A stretch of DNA of 64,000 nt from Clostridium_AD sp036569345 (GTDB taxonomy: Bacteria; Bacillota; Clostridia; Clostridiales; Clostridiaceae). The DNA lies in the NCBI RefSeq assembly GCF_036569345.1, contig NZ_DATCQT010000150.1:24921-88920 (forward strand). The letters run 5' to 3'. The notes beneath the pieces were generated by a model. The model saw nothing but the letters and a program-made list of their open reading frames with translations. It did no database searches and was not told the origin of the DNA. Positions 17,065-24,571 of this stretch are shown in pieces; within the stretch, counting starts at the first letter, position 1; every line of letters starts with the position of its first letter. Position numbers and translations under genes: made by a program.

Positions 17065-18597
17065 ATGAAAAAAGCTTTTGGTGTTTTACAAAAGGTAGGA
17101 AAATCTTTAATGCTACCGGTAGCGTTATTACCAGCTGCAGGAATATTACTTGCATTTGGGAATATGTTTCAAAATCCACAGTTTCTAGCAAGTGTACCAA
17201 TGTTTAATGCTCATTGGTTTCAAATAGTAGCTAAAATTATGGAACAGTCAGGGGACGTTATTTTTACCAACCTTGCATTATTGTTTGCAGTAGGGGTTGC
17301 AGTTGGACTTGCAGATGGTGAAGGTGTTGCAGGTCTTGCAGCAATAGTTGGTTTCTTAATAATGAATAAGACTTTAGGAATTGTTTCTGGAGTTACTTTA
17401 GATTTAGTAGGTAGAGCTCACCCAGGGTTTGCAAGTGTATTAGGTATACCAACACTTCAAACAGGAGTATTTGGTGGTATTATCATGGGTGTTGTGGCAG
17501 CACAGTTATATAAAAAATATTACAATATTGAATTACCTTCATACCTCGGATTTTTCTCAGGTAAGAGATTTGTACCTATTGTTACGGCGGTATGTGCAAT
17601 TGGCATAGGTATTGCAATGAGTTTCGTATGGCCTCCAATTCAAAATGGCTTAACTTTTTTTTCGAAAAGTATGATAGATGCGAACCCGACATTAGCAGCT
17701 TTTGTATTTGGAGTTATAGAAAGATCATTAATCCCATTTGGATTACATCATATTTTTTATAATCCTTTTTGGTATCAATTTGGTGAGTATATAAATAAGG
17801 CTGGCCAAGTAGTTAATGGGGACCAACTTATATTCATGGCTCAGTTAAAAGATGGTGTACCAATTACAGCAGGTACATTTATGACTGGTAAATTCCCATT
17901 TATGATGTTTGGTCTTCCAGCGGCAGCACTTGCAATAATTCATGAAGCAAAACCAGAAAAGAAGCTTTTGGTTGCTGGTATTATGGGATCTGCAGCTTTA
18001 ACTTCTTTTTTAACAGGAATTACTGAACCAATTGAATTTTCTTTCTTATTTGTAGCACCAGTATTGTTCGGAATTCACTGCCTATTCGCAGGATTATCCT
18101 TTATGACAATGCAACTTTTAAATGTTAAAATAGGAATGACCTTTTCAGGTGGACTTATAGATTACTTATTATTTGGTGTAATTCCAAATAGAACAGCTTG
18201 GTGGTTAGTAATACCAGTAGGGTTAGTATTTGCAGCACTTTACTACTTCGGATTCCGCTATGCCATAAGAAAATGGAATCTAAAAACTCCAGGTAGAGAA
18301 GTAGATGAGGTTGAAGATGTTAGCAATGTAAAAACTAATCTTAAAGGTCAAGAACACGCAATAGCAGTACTAATTGCTTTAGGTGGAAAAGAAAATATCA
18401 CTAATTTAGATGCATGCATTACTCGTTTACGTGTAAGTGTTAAGGATGCTAAAAATGTTAATAAGGCAGAACTTAAGAAATTAGGAGCTGCTGGTGTGCT
18501 TGAAGTTGGTGACAGTATTCAAGCAATATTTGGAACAAGAGCAGAGCACATAAAAACGGAAATTAAAGAAGTTATAGCTAAAGGATTAGATAAATAA
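17065..18597 (+). CDS. ptsG: PTS glucose-specific transporter, fused IIC-IIB
   Basis: A 510-residue membrane permease that imports and phosphorylates a hexose, most likely glucose. IIC occupies about residues 1-405 with many membrane helices and the well-conserved IERSLIPFGLHHIFYNPFW and TGITEPIEFSFLF blocks. IIB occupies about 430-508 with the phosphorylated Cys451 in NLDACITRLRV. No IIA domain is attached, so IIA must come from another gene (B. subtilis PtsG carries its own). The start is ATG at 17065 after AGAGGAG. Control by RAT/terminator switching is strongly suggested by the leader. The close match to Bacillus PtsG favours glucose over GlcNAc. Confidence 0.92.
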   Translation: MKKAFGVLQKVGKSLMLPVALLPAAGILLAFGNMFQNPQFLASVPMFNAHWFQIVAKIMEQSGDVIFTNLALLFAVGVAVGLADGEGVAGLAAIVGFLIMNKTLGIVSGVTLDLVGRAHPGFASVLGIPTLQTGVFGGIIMGVVAAQLYKKYYNIELPSYLGFFSGKRFVPIVTAVCAIGIGIAMSFVWPPIQNGLTFFSKSMIDANPTLAAFVFGVIERSLIPFGLHHIFYNPFWYQFGEYINKAGQVVNGDQLIFMAQLKDGVPITAGTFMTGKFPFMMFGLPAAALAIIHEAKPEKKLLVAGIMGSAALTSFLTGITEPIEFSFLFVAPVLFGIHCLFAGLSFMTMQLLNVKIGMTFSGGLIDYLLFGVIPNRTAWWLVIPVGLVFAALYYFGFRYAIRKWNLKTPGREVDEVEDVSNVKTNLKGQEHAIAVLIALGGKENITNLDACITRLRVSVKDAKNVNKAELKKLGAAGVLEVGDSIQAIFGTRAEHIKTEIKEVIAKGLDK

Positions 18598-18607
18598 TTT
18601 CACATTG

Positions 18608-18654
18608 GACCATCAAAGAGGATTTAGAAACTTATTTGGTGGTCTTTTATTATA
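18608..18654 (+). terminator. Terminator after ptsG
   Basis: Arms 18608-18617 (GACCATCAAA) and 18635-18644 (TTTGGTGGTC), then TTTTATTAT. Confidence 0.82.
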
Positions 18655-18687
18655 TTTTGGAGAATGAAAATTAAATTATATATAAAG

Positions 18688-18721
18688 AGCCCCAATTATT
18701 CAATATTGAATAATTGGGGCT
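18688..18721 (-). terminator. Terminator of the PAP2 gene
   Basis: A perfect 34-base palindrome (17-bp arms, AGCCCCAATTATTCAAT and its complement). The T-rich tail is on the minus strand, so it mainly serves the leftward phosphatase gene. Confidence 0.8.
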
Positions 18722-18738
18722 AAATTGGCATAGTATAA

Positions 18739-19323
18739 TTAAATAGATTTTGATTTATTTTTTTGAAAATTTAATTTAATAGTAAAATGTTTATCTAAAT
18801 ATTTATCCACGCCTTTTTTCTTGCATAATTTATAAGTGGCAATAGTGATATAAGACCATATTGCGGCGATAACCCACCCACCAAGAATATCTGTTGGAAA
18901 GTGTGCCCCAACATAAACCCTACTAATGCCTACTAGAATTAGGTATGTTATTATAATACCACTAATTAAATAAGCAATTTTTTTATTTTTTATTCGCTTA
19001 ATTAGAAAGTAAATAAGAACGATACCAATCGCTGTAGAAATAGAAGAATGGCCACTAGGGAAACTATAACCATGAGCTTCAACTAATTTTGTTCCTATGG
19101 GTCTATCTATTTTTAGTGTGTTTTTAAGTACCAAGTTGGTAAAACCAGTAACTCCGATATTAAATCCACAACAAATAGCTTCCAATTTATTGTTCAAAAG
19201 ATATAATATAAAAAAAACCAATAGGCTTATTAAAATCTGTAAATCGGGATCCGAAGACTTTGAAATAGCAATATAAAATTGATTCCATCCCAAATTCATA
19301 GAACTTGCTAAATAATAAAGCAT
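18739..19323 (-). CDS. PAP2-superfamily membrane phosphatase
   Basis: 194 residues with about five membrane helices. The acid-phosphatase signature is complete: K-x6-RP region (KIDRPIGTK), PSGHSS, and SRVYVGAHFPTDILGG with the catalytic His and Asp. Such enzymes dephosphorylate lipid phosphates, for example undecaprenyl pyrophosphate or phosphatidylglycerol phosphate. The substrate cannot be told here. The start is ATG at 19323 with AGGATG upstream. It is a single-gene unit. Confidence 0.87.
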   Translation of the reverse strand: MLYYLASSMNLGWNQFYIAISKSSDPDLQILISLLVFFILYLLNNKLEAICCGFNIGVTGFTNLVLKNTLKIDRPIGTKLVEAHGYSFPSGHSSISTAIGIVLIYFLIKRIKNKKIAYLISGIIITYLILVGISRVYVGAHFPTDILGGWVIAAIWSYITIATYKLCKKKGVDKYLDKHFTIKLNFQKNKSKSI

Positions 19324-19433
19324 TTTAATTTAATCATCCTTTCTATATCATATTAAATATTATGTGTTTATAAACATTTATATTTAATATATAAAATTCC
19401 AATTAAGTCATAACATCAATTATATTATATCAA

Positions 19434-19469
19434 AACCTACAATTAAAAGATACATTTATATTGTAGGTT
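19434..19469. promoter_or_regulatory. Inverted repeat upstream of the PAP2 gene
   Basis: Perfect 10-bp arms AACCTACAAT (19434-19443) and ATTGTAGGTT (19460-19469). On the minus strand an extended -10 (TGATATAAT) lies just downstream, so the repeat sits in the -35 region of a likely PAP2 promoter. It may be an operator or simply a hairpin. Confidence 0.5.
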
Positions 19470-19596
19470 AATATGACAATACAGCAGATGATGATGGTTG
19501 AATTATTCTAGATAAATGGCTAAAGAGATCATAAATTAGGATTAATTGTAATAATATATTTTCCGGCGAGTGAAAGTTATTTGGATTTTAACTGAT

Positions 19597-20337
19597 TTAT
19601 AATAAATTCAGAAATTGTTTTACCCTTATATGTTTAGGGCTTGAAAATAATGACTCTGGAGTGGAGTTCTCTAGAATCTCTCCGTTTTCCATAAAAATAA
19701 TCCTATCAGATATCTCCTTTGCAAATAACATCTCATGAGTAACTACTACTAGTGATATTTTTTCAATTGCAAGACTTCTAATTACTTTTAAAACCTCACT
19801 GACTAGTTCAGGGTCTAATGCAGAAGTTGGTTCATCAAATAAAATTAATTCAGGATTCATTGCAAGACATCTAGCATTAGCAATTCGTTGTTTTTGTCCA
19901 CCAGACAGAGTACAAGGGTAAGAATTTATTTTATCCAATAGATCTACTTTTAAAAGTAGTTTTTTTGCTATGTCTATAGCTACGTTTTTATCTATATTAT
20001 TTACTATAATAGGTGCTTCAATTATATTTTCTAGAACTGTCTTGTGAGGAAATAGATTGAAGTTTTGAAAAACCATCCCTATTTTTTTAGAAGCATTAAT
20101 AACTTCAATATTATTAATTTTATTTTTAGCTTTTGCAATTGTTATGCCATTAAATTCAATGAGTCCACTATCCATATGTTCGAGTCCGCTTACACATCTA
20201 AGTAGTGTACTTTTCCCAGAACCAGAGGGACCAATAATTGATAGTACCTCACCCTTATTTAGACTTAGGGATACATCTTTTAAAACCTGGTTTTTATCGT
20301 AACTTTTATTTATATTAGATATCTTAAGAAAATCCAT
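19597..20337 (-). CDS. Polar amino acid ABC transporter, ATP-binding protein
   Basis: A 246-residue ATPase of the GlnQ/ArtP class. Walker A is GPSGSGKST, the signature LSGGQKQRIANARCLAMNP, Walker B LILFDEPTSALDPE, then the switch His in VVVTHEM. I chose ATG at 20337, with GGATGGTG seven bases upstream; an in-frame ATG at 20355 has no binding site. It is the third gene of a leftward operon: binding protein, permease, ATPase. Confidence 0.92.
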   Translation of the reverse strand: MDFLKISNINKSYDKNQVLKDVSLSLNKGEVLSIIGPSGSGKSTLLRCVSGLEHMDSGLIEFNGITIAKAKNKINNIEVINASKKIGMVFQNFNLFPHKTVLENIIEAPIIVNNIDKNVAIDIAKKLLLKVDLLDKINSYPCTLSGGQKQRIANARCLAMNPELILFDEPTSALDPELVSEVLKVIRSLAIEKISLVVVTHEMLFAKEISDRIIFMENGEILENSTPESLFSSPKHIRVKQFLNLL

Positions 20338-20370
20338 ATTAGCACCATCCTTCATATGTCGCGAGATTCT

Positions 20371-21012
20371 TTATTCGTAAACTGAATATTTCTTTTCAAG
20401 CTTTTTAAACGCCATTACAATTACGGAAGTAAATATTAAATATATTATTGCAGCAATAATAAAAGGAGTAATTGTAAAATCACGAGTTACAATTTCTCTA
20501 GCAGCTCTTAGTATATCTTGAAGTCCGATTGCAGCGAGTAAAGCTGTATCTTTTATTAAAGTAATTCCCTCGTTACACATAGGCGGAATTATTCGTTTAA
20601 AAGCTTGGGGTAATATTATCTTTGACATAGTTTGTCTATAATTTAAACCTAATACTTTAGCAGCTTCGTATTGACCTTTATCTATAGATTGAATACCTGA
20701 TCTAAATATTTCAGTAAAGTAAGCTCCGTAATTTAAAGAAAAGGTAAGTGCAGCTGCAGTAAAAGGAGAAAATCTTATTCCGATAATTGGTAGACCAAAA
20801 TATGTGAAAAAAAGTTGAAGAAGTAAAGGGGTTCCGCGAAATAACCAAGTGTAGATGTCCACGGCTTTATTAAGTATTTTTAAATTTGAAACTTTAATTA
20901 ATGCACCTAATATTCCAAGTGGTATGGAAAATATTATTGTTGCAATATATACTTCAATTGTAAGGATACTTCCTTGTAGAATATAAGCTGTAATGTCCAT
21001 ATAGTTAGCCAA
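20371..21012 (-). CDS. Polar amino acid ABC transporter, permease
   Basis: 213 residues with about five membrane helices and the His/Glu/Gln/Arg permease signature (SGIQSIDKGQYEAAKVLGLNYRQTM, here given by its key part EAAKVLGLN). It forms the membrane pore, probably as a homodimer, since only one permease gene is present. The start is placed at TTG 21012, seven bases behind AAAGGAG; an in-frame GTG at 21021 overlaps that site. The stop lies 33 bases before the ATPase start. Confidence 0.88.
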   Translation of the reverse strand: MANYMDITAYILQGSILTIEVYIATIIFSIPLGILGALIKVSNLKILNKAVDIYTWLFRGTPLLLQLFFTYFGLPIIGIRFSPFTAAALTFSLNYGAYFTEIFRSGIQSIDKGQYEAAKVLGLNYRQTMSKIILPQAFKRIIPPMCNEGITLIKDTALLAAIGLQDILRAAREIVTRDFTITPFIIAAIIYLIFTSVIVMAFKKLEKKYSVYE

Positions 21013-21046
21013 ATATAACACTCCTTTAAAATATTAAAAATCGTTA

Positions 21047-21088
21047 TTAGTACTCAAACAATCTAAGTTAGAAATGTTTGAGTACTAA
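21047..21088 (-). promoter_or_regulatory. Intercistronic hairpin between binding protein and permease genes
   Basis: Perfect 14-bp arms TTAGTACTCAAACA (21047-21060) and TGTTTGAGTACTAA (21075-21088) directly after the binding-protein stop. Such hairpins commonly protect or partly terminate the message, so that more binding protein than permease is made. That role is inferred. Confidence 0.75.
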
Positions 21089-21092
21089 TATA

Positions 21093-21893
21093 TTATTTGT
21101 AAATTATATCTTTACCAAACCATTTCTTTGAAATAGTGTTTGCGGTTCCATCTTTCTTGATTTCTCCTAGTAGTTTATTTATTTCTGCAGTAAGCTTAAC
21201 ATCATTTTTTCTTATACCTACTCCATAATCTTCTACTCCTAGATTTTCATCAAGCACTTTATACATGCCAGGTTTTTTACTAACATAGTATCTTCCAACT
21301 ACTTCATCTACTATAACAGCATCAATACGCCCAGCGTTTAAATCTAATAGCGCCTCTGTATTATTAGAATATTTTTTTACTTCTTTTACTGACTTAGAAA
21401 GCAATGCATCTTTTTCAAGAGCAGTTTCACTGCTACTTCCTAGTTGAAGTCCTACAGTTTTATCACTTAAAGCACTTTTACTTGAAATTTTTGATTTACT
21501 ATTTACGATAATTATTTGCTTATTTTGAACATATACTTTAGAAAAAGCAATTTGTTCTTTTCTTTTATCTGTTATCGTGAGTCCATTCCATATAACATCA
21601 ATATCTTTATTATTTAAACTTAATATAATACCGTCCCATTCTACAGGTTTAAATGTTACTTTAACTCCCATTCTCTTTCCCACTTCTTTTGCCATATCAA
21701 TGTCAAAACCTACAATTTCACCACTTTTACCTCTAAATCCCATTGGTGGGAAATTGTCATCAAGACCAACTATTAGTTCTTTTTTGTTTTTTATATCGGT
21801 TAAAGAATTATCAGTTTTAGATGAGCTTCCACAGCCAGTTAAAATAGCAGTTGTAAGTATAGCCACCAGTAATAAGTTAAATTTAATTTTCAT
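21093..21893 (-). CDS. Polar amino acid ABC transporter, substrate-binding lipoprotein
   Basis: A 266-residue extracellular binding protein. The signal peptide ends in the lipobox LTGC (Cys21), then a Ser/Asp-rich linker and an SBP_bac_3 domain: LIVGLDDNFPPMGF, VGFDIDMAKEVGKRMG and WDGIILSLNNKDIDVIWNGL. The start at ATG 21893 is preceded by AAAGGAG. It is the first gene of the operon. The fold covers glutamine, arginine and cystine binders; WNGLTIT-type sequences are frequent in cystine- and polar-residue binders, but the ligand is not certain. Confidence 0.9.
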   Translation of the reverse strand: MKIKFNLLLVAILTTAILTGCGSSSKTDNSLTDIKNKKELIVGLDDNFPPMGFRGKSGEIVGFDIDMAKEVGKRMGVKVTFKPVEWDGIILSLNNKDIDVIWNGLTITDKRKEQIAFSKVYVQNKQIIIVNSKSKISSKSALSDKTVGLQLGSSSETALEKDALLSKSVKEVKKYSNNTEALLDLNAGRIDAVIVDEVVGRYYVSKKPGMYKVLDENLGVEDYGVGIRKNDVKLTAEINKLLGEIKKDGTANTISKKWFGKDIIYK

Positions 21894-21909
21894 TATTAAC
21901 ACTCCTTTT

Positions 21910-22015
21910 AAATCCTAGTAGTATCATTTTACTTTATCGTGTTAACTTTGTAAAGTATTGAAGTGAAAATTATAACAACAATTTTTTTATATAGATGGTA
22001 AAATCCTAGTAGTAT
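21910..22015 (+). repeat. Pair of 15-bp direct repeats around the ABC promoter
   Basis: AAATCCTAGTAGTAT occurs exactly at 21910-21924 and again at 22001-22015, in the same orientation and 91 bases apart. One copy lies at the start point of the leftward ABC operon, the other ahead of the rightward small gene at 22064. They could be sites of a shared regulator. Confidence 0.7.
21926..21954 (-). promoter_or_regulatory. Promoter of the amino acid ABC operon
   Basis: On the minus strand, TTTACA (21954 to 21949), a 17-base spacer, and TAAAAT (21931 to 21926). The expected start point falls inside the repeat copy at 21910-21924. Confidence 0.75.
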
Positions 22016-22063
22016 AAATCTCTCTTTTGGTGGGAAAATAAATTAAGAAAGGAAGTGTTTTAA

Positions 22064-22198
22064 ATGACTGTAAAACAAAAGCTTACTAATGAGCAATTAT
22101 CTTCAGCAGGAATTAAGAGAACCGATAATGACAAAGATATTCGAGCAAATGGTGCAAATATTGAAAATAATAAACAAAGAAATAAAAAAAATAAATAA
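22064..22198 (+). CDS. Small hypothetical protein (44 aa)
   Basis: ATG at 22064 with AAAGGAAG upstream; 44 codons to TAA. The product is polar and Asn/Lys-rich (begins MTVKQKLTNEQLSSAGIKRT and ends in a run of Lys/Asn/Arg) and has no membrane segment or Cys. No family is recognised. It is divergent from the amino acid ABC operon and lies just ahead of the FMN riboswitch promoter. The codon pattern and good binding site favour a real small gene. Confidence 0.5.
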   Translation: MTVKQKLTNEQLSSAGIKRTDNDKDIRANGANIENNKQRNKKNK

Positions 22199-22263
22199 TT
22201 CCTCTAATTATGAAATATTTTATATAATATTCTGATTTATTGTTAATTTTTATAGATATTAAC

Positions 22264-22292
22264 TTGACACTAAAATAACAAAGTGGTATTCT
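22264..22292 (+). promoter_or_regulatory. Promoter of the riboflavin operon
   Basis: TTGACA (22264-22269), a 17-base spacer and TATTCT (22287-22292), about 20 bases before the riboswitch aptamer. Confidence 0.85.
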
Positions 22293-22311
22293 AAGGTTGA
22301 AAATTTAATAA

Positions 22312-22424
22312 ATCCTTCAGGGTAGGGTTAGATTCCCCACCGGCGGTATAGCCCGCGAGCCGAAAGGTAGATCTGGTTTAATTCCAGAGCCGACAGTAAA
22401 GTCTGGATGAGAGAAGGAGAACAA
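22312..22424 (+). promoter_or_regulatory. FMN riboswitch (RFN element)
   Basis: The aptamer is easily recognised. The P1 strands ATCCTTC and GAAGGA enclose the conserved blocks GGGTAGGGTTAGATTCCCC, ACCGGCGGTATAG, CCCGCGAGCCGAAAGG and CCAGAGCCGACAG...TCTGGATGAGAGAAGG. It lies in the leader of ribD-ribE-ribBA-ribH. FMN binding is expected to favour the terminator at 22555-22589 and switch the operon off. Confidence 0.98.
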
Positions 22425-22554
22425 TGATAAATACAAGAAATTTTCATTTATTAACGCTGCAAGATAGTTAATATAATGTTTTTGTATTTTGAATACACAT
22501 GTATTTAGTTATTAACACTTTAAGTGATGATACTAGATGTGTAATTAGCTTATT

Positions 22555-22589
22555 AAGCCCTGAAAACTATGTTTTCAGGGCTTTTATTA
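22555..22589 (+). terminator. Expression-platform terminator of the FMN riboswitch
   Basis: AAGCCCTGAAAAC, TATG, GTTTTCAGGGCTT and then TTATTATTTT: a stable hairpin about 130 bases after the aptamer and 70 bases before ribD. The CCCTGAA of its left arm (22558-22564) is also complementary to TTCAGGG at the aptamer 5' end (22316-22322). Confidence 0.92.
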
Positions 22590-22660
22590 TTTTATATGAT
22601 TTAATAAATTTTTTAAAAAAGGAAAACTGACACCACAATTATAGAATTAGGGGTGATAAA

Positions 22661-23761
22661 TTGGACAATTATTATATGAGACGAGCTCTTGAATTATCTA
22701 AAAAGGCAGTGGGATTTGTAAATCCTAATCCACTAGTTGGTGCTGTTATTGTAAAAGATAATAGAATAATTGGTGAAGGATACCATGAATATTTTGGTGG
22801 ACCTCATGCAGAAGTCAATGCTTTTGCTAATGCTACAGAAGATGTGGAAGGTGCAACAATATATGTAACATTAGAGCCTTGTTCGCATTTTGGTAAAACG
22901 CCACCTTGCGCAGATGCTATAGTGCGAAATAAAATATCTAAAGTGGTAATCGGAATGATAGATCCTAATCCACTAGTTGCAGGAAAAGGTATAGAAATTC
23001 TAAAAAATAATGGGATAGAAGTTATTACAGGTATATTGGAGATGGAAATAAAGAAAACTAATGAAATATTTATAAAATATATTTCTAACAAACTACCATT
23101 TTGTATTATGAAAACTGCTATGACACTGGATGGTAAAATAGCAACAGCTATTGGGGATTCAAAGTGGATAAGTAATGAAAAATCTAGAGCATATGTGCAT
23201 GAATTAAGGCAAAGGTTAACTGGAATTATGGTAGGGATTGGAACAGTACTTAGTGATGACCCAGAACTTACTACAAGAAGAGAAGATAAACTAAGCATAA
23301 ACCCAATAAGAATTATTATAGATAGCAAAGCGAGATTACCGCTAGATTCAAAGGTTTTAAAATGTGATGAAAAAACAAAAACTATTATAGCTACAACGGA
23401 GTTTGCTAAAGAGAGTAAACTTGAAGCTATTAAACAAAAGGGTGCTGAAATTATTGTAACGCCAAGTAAAAATAATAGGGTGGATTTAAACTATTTAATG
23501 AGAAAACTAGGTGACATGGGAATAGATAGTATCTTAATTGAAGGTGGAAGCACTTTAAATTATTCAGCACTAGAGGAAGGCATCGTAGATAAAGTTATTA
23601 CTTTTATTTCTCCAAAAATATTTGGAGGGATTTCAGGTAAAACTCCAGTAGGAGGCGAGGGGATTAAGCATGTGAAAGATTCTATAATGCTTACGGATAC
23701 TCAGGTAACTAGATTAGATGAAGATATTATGATTGAGGGATATATAAAGAAAACTCAGTAA
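22661..23761 (+). CDS. ribD: Riboflavin biosynthesis deaminase/reductase RibD
   Basis: A 366-residue bifunctional enzyme. Residues 1 to about 145 form a zinc deaminase with His49-Ala-Glu51 and Cys74/Cys83 (PCSHFGKTPPC). Residues from about 148 to 362 form the NADPH-dependent reductase (KTAMTLDGKIAT, DSILIEGGSTLNYS). It carries out steps two and three from GTP to riboflavin. The start is TTG at 22661, eight bases after AGGGGTG; the following DNYYMRRALELSKKA matches the family N-terminus. It is the first gene of the FMN-switched operon. Confidence 0.95.
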   Translation: MDNYYMRRALELSKKAVGFVNPNPLVGAVIVKDNRIIGEGYHEYFGGPHAEVNAFANATEDVEGATIYVTLEPCSHFGKTPPCADAIVRNKISKVVIGMIDPNPLVAGKGIEILKNNGIEVITGILEMEIKKTNEIFIKYISNKLPFCIMKTAMTLDGKIATAIGDSKWISNEKSRAYVHELRQRLTGIMVGIGTVLSDDPELTTRREDKLSINPIRIIIDSKARLPLDSKVLKCDEKTKTIIATTEFAKESKLEAIKQKGAEIIVTPSKNNRVDLNYLMRKLGDMGIDSILIEGGSTLNYSALEEGIVDKVITFISPKIFGGISGKTPVGGEGIKHVKDSIMLTDTQVTRLDEDIMIEGYIKKTQ

Positions 23762-23796
23762 ATTTATATTAGTACTAAAATAAAGGAGGTGAATAG

Positions 23797-24447
23797 ATGT
23801 TTACAGGCTTAATTGAGGAAATGGGTGTGATAACATCCATTGTAAAAGGTGCTAAGTTTGGAAAAATTACTATAAAAGCTACAGAGATTATGAATGGCAT
23901 TAAGCTTGGTGACAGTGTTAGCACTAATGGCGTGTGTCTTACCGTAACAGAATTTACAAAAGATAGCTTTAGTGTAGATGTAATGGCAGAAACTATAAGA
24001 AGCAGTAATTTAGGAAAATTGAAACCAGGTTCTCAGGTTAATTTAGAAAGGGCACTTAAATTAAGTGATAGACTAGGAGGCCATATAGTTAGTGGTCATA
24101 TTGATGGAATTGGAACTATTATTAATTTAAGTAATGAGGGGAATGCTACTTGGGTGTCTGTTGAAACTTCAAAGGATATATTAAAATATATTGTACATAA
24201 AGGTTCCATAGCAATTGATGGAATTAGCTTAACTGTAGCATATGTTGATGAAAATATATTTAAAGTATCAATAATACCTCACACCAAGGGAGAAACTACT
24301 TTAGTAATTAAGAAAGTTGGAGACGTAGTTAACCTAGAGAATGATATGATGGCAAAATATGTTGAAAAATTACTGAAATATGGTGATGAGACAAAAGAAA
24401 AAAAATCTATTAGTATGGGTTTTCTTGAGAATAATGGATTTGTATAA
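23797..24447 (+). CDS. ribE: Riboflavin synthase, alpha subunit
   Basis: 216 residues that dismutate two 6,7-dimethyl-8-ribityllumazines to riboflavin. It begins with the family start MFTGLIEEMG and has two lumazine-binding repeats: about 1-96 with NGVCLTV, and about 97-195 with HIVSGHIDGIG and GISLTV. The start is ATG at 23797 behind AAAGGAGGTG, 35 bases after ribD. A tandem repeat fills the gap to ribBA. Confidence 0.95.
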   Translation: MFTGLIEEMGVITSIVKGAKFGKITIKATEIMNGIKLGDSVSTNGVCLTVTEFTKDSFSVDVMAETIRSSNLGKLKPGSQVNLERALKLSDRLGGHIVSGHIDGIGTIINLSNEGNATWVSVETSKDILKYIVHKGSIAIDGISLTVAYVDENIFKVSIIPHTKGETTLVIKKVGDVVNLENDMMAKYVEKLLKYGDETKEKKSISMGFLENNGFV

Positions 24448-24492
24448 ATTTTTGAAAGCGTAGATGTAACAATAAAAATTATATCAGTGAAA

Positions 24493-24552
24493 GTGATGAA
24501 CAGCACCATAGGTGATGAATAGCACCATAGGTGATGAACAGCACTGAATGTG
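24493..24552 (+). repeat. Tandem 19-bp repeat in the ribE-ribBA gap
   Basis: Three units at 24493, 24512 and 24531: GTGATGAACAGCACCATAG, the same with one change, and GTGATGAACAGCACTGAAT, then the start of a fourth (GTGAT). Adjacent units form CACCATAGGTG palindromes. The array ends about 20 bases before the ribBA start and its GGGGTG binding site. Confidence 0.93.
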
Positions 24553-24571
24553 ATAAAAAAGGGGTGTACTA

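Noticed and set aside
19490..19560. Possible short coding remnant (ADDDG, ILDKWLKRS reading)
   Set aside because: Too short, contains a stop, and no family could be recognised.
24493..24552. CRISPR-like array
   Set aside because: The 19-bp units are directly adjacent with no spacers, and no cas genes are in the window.
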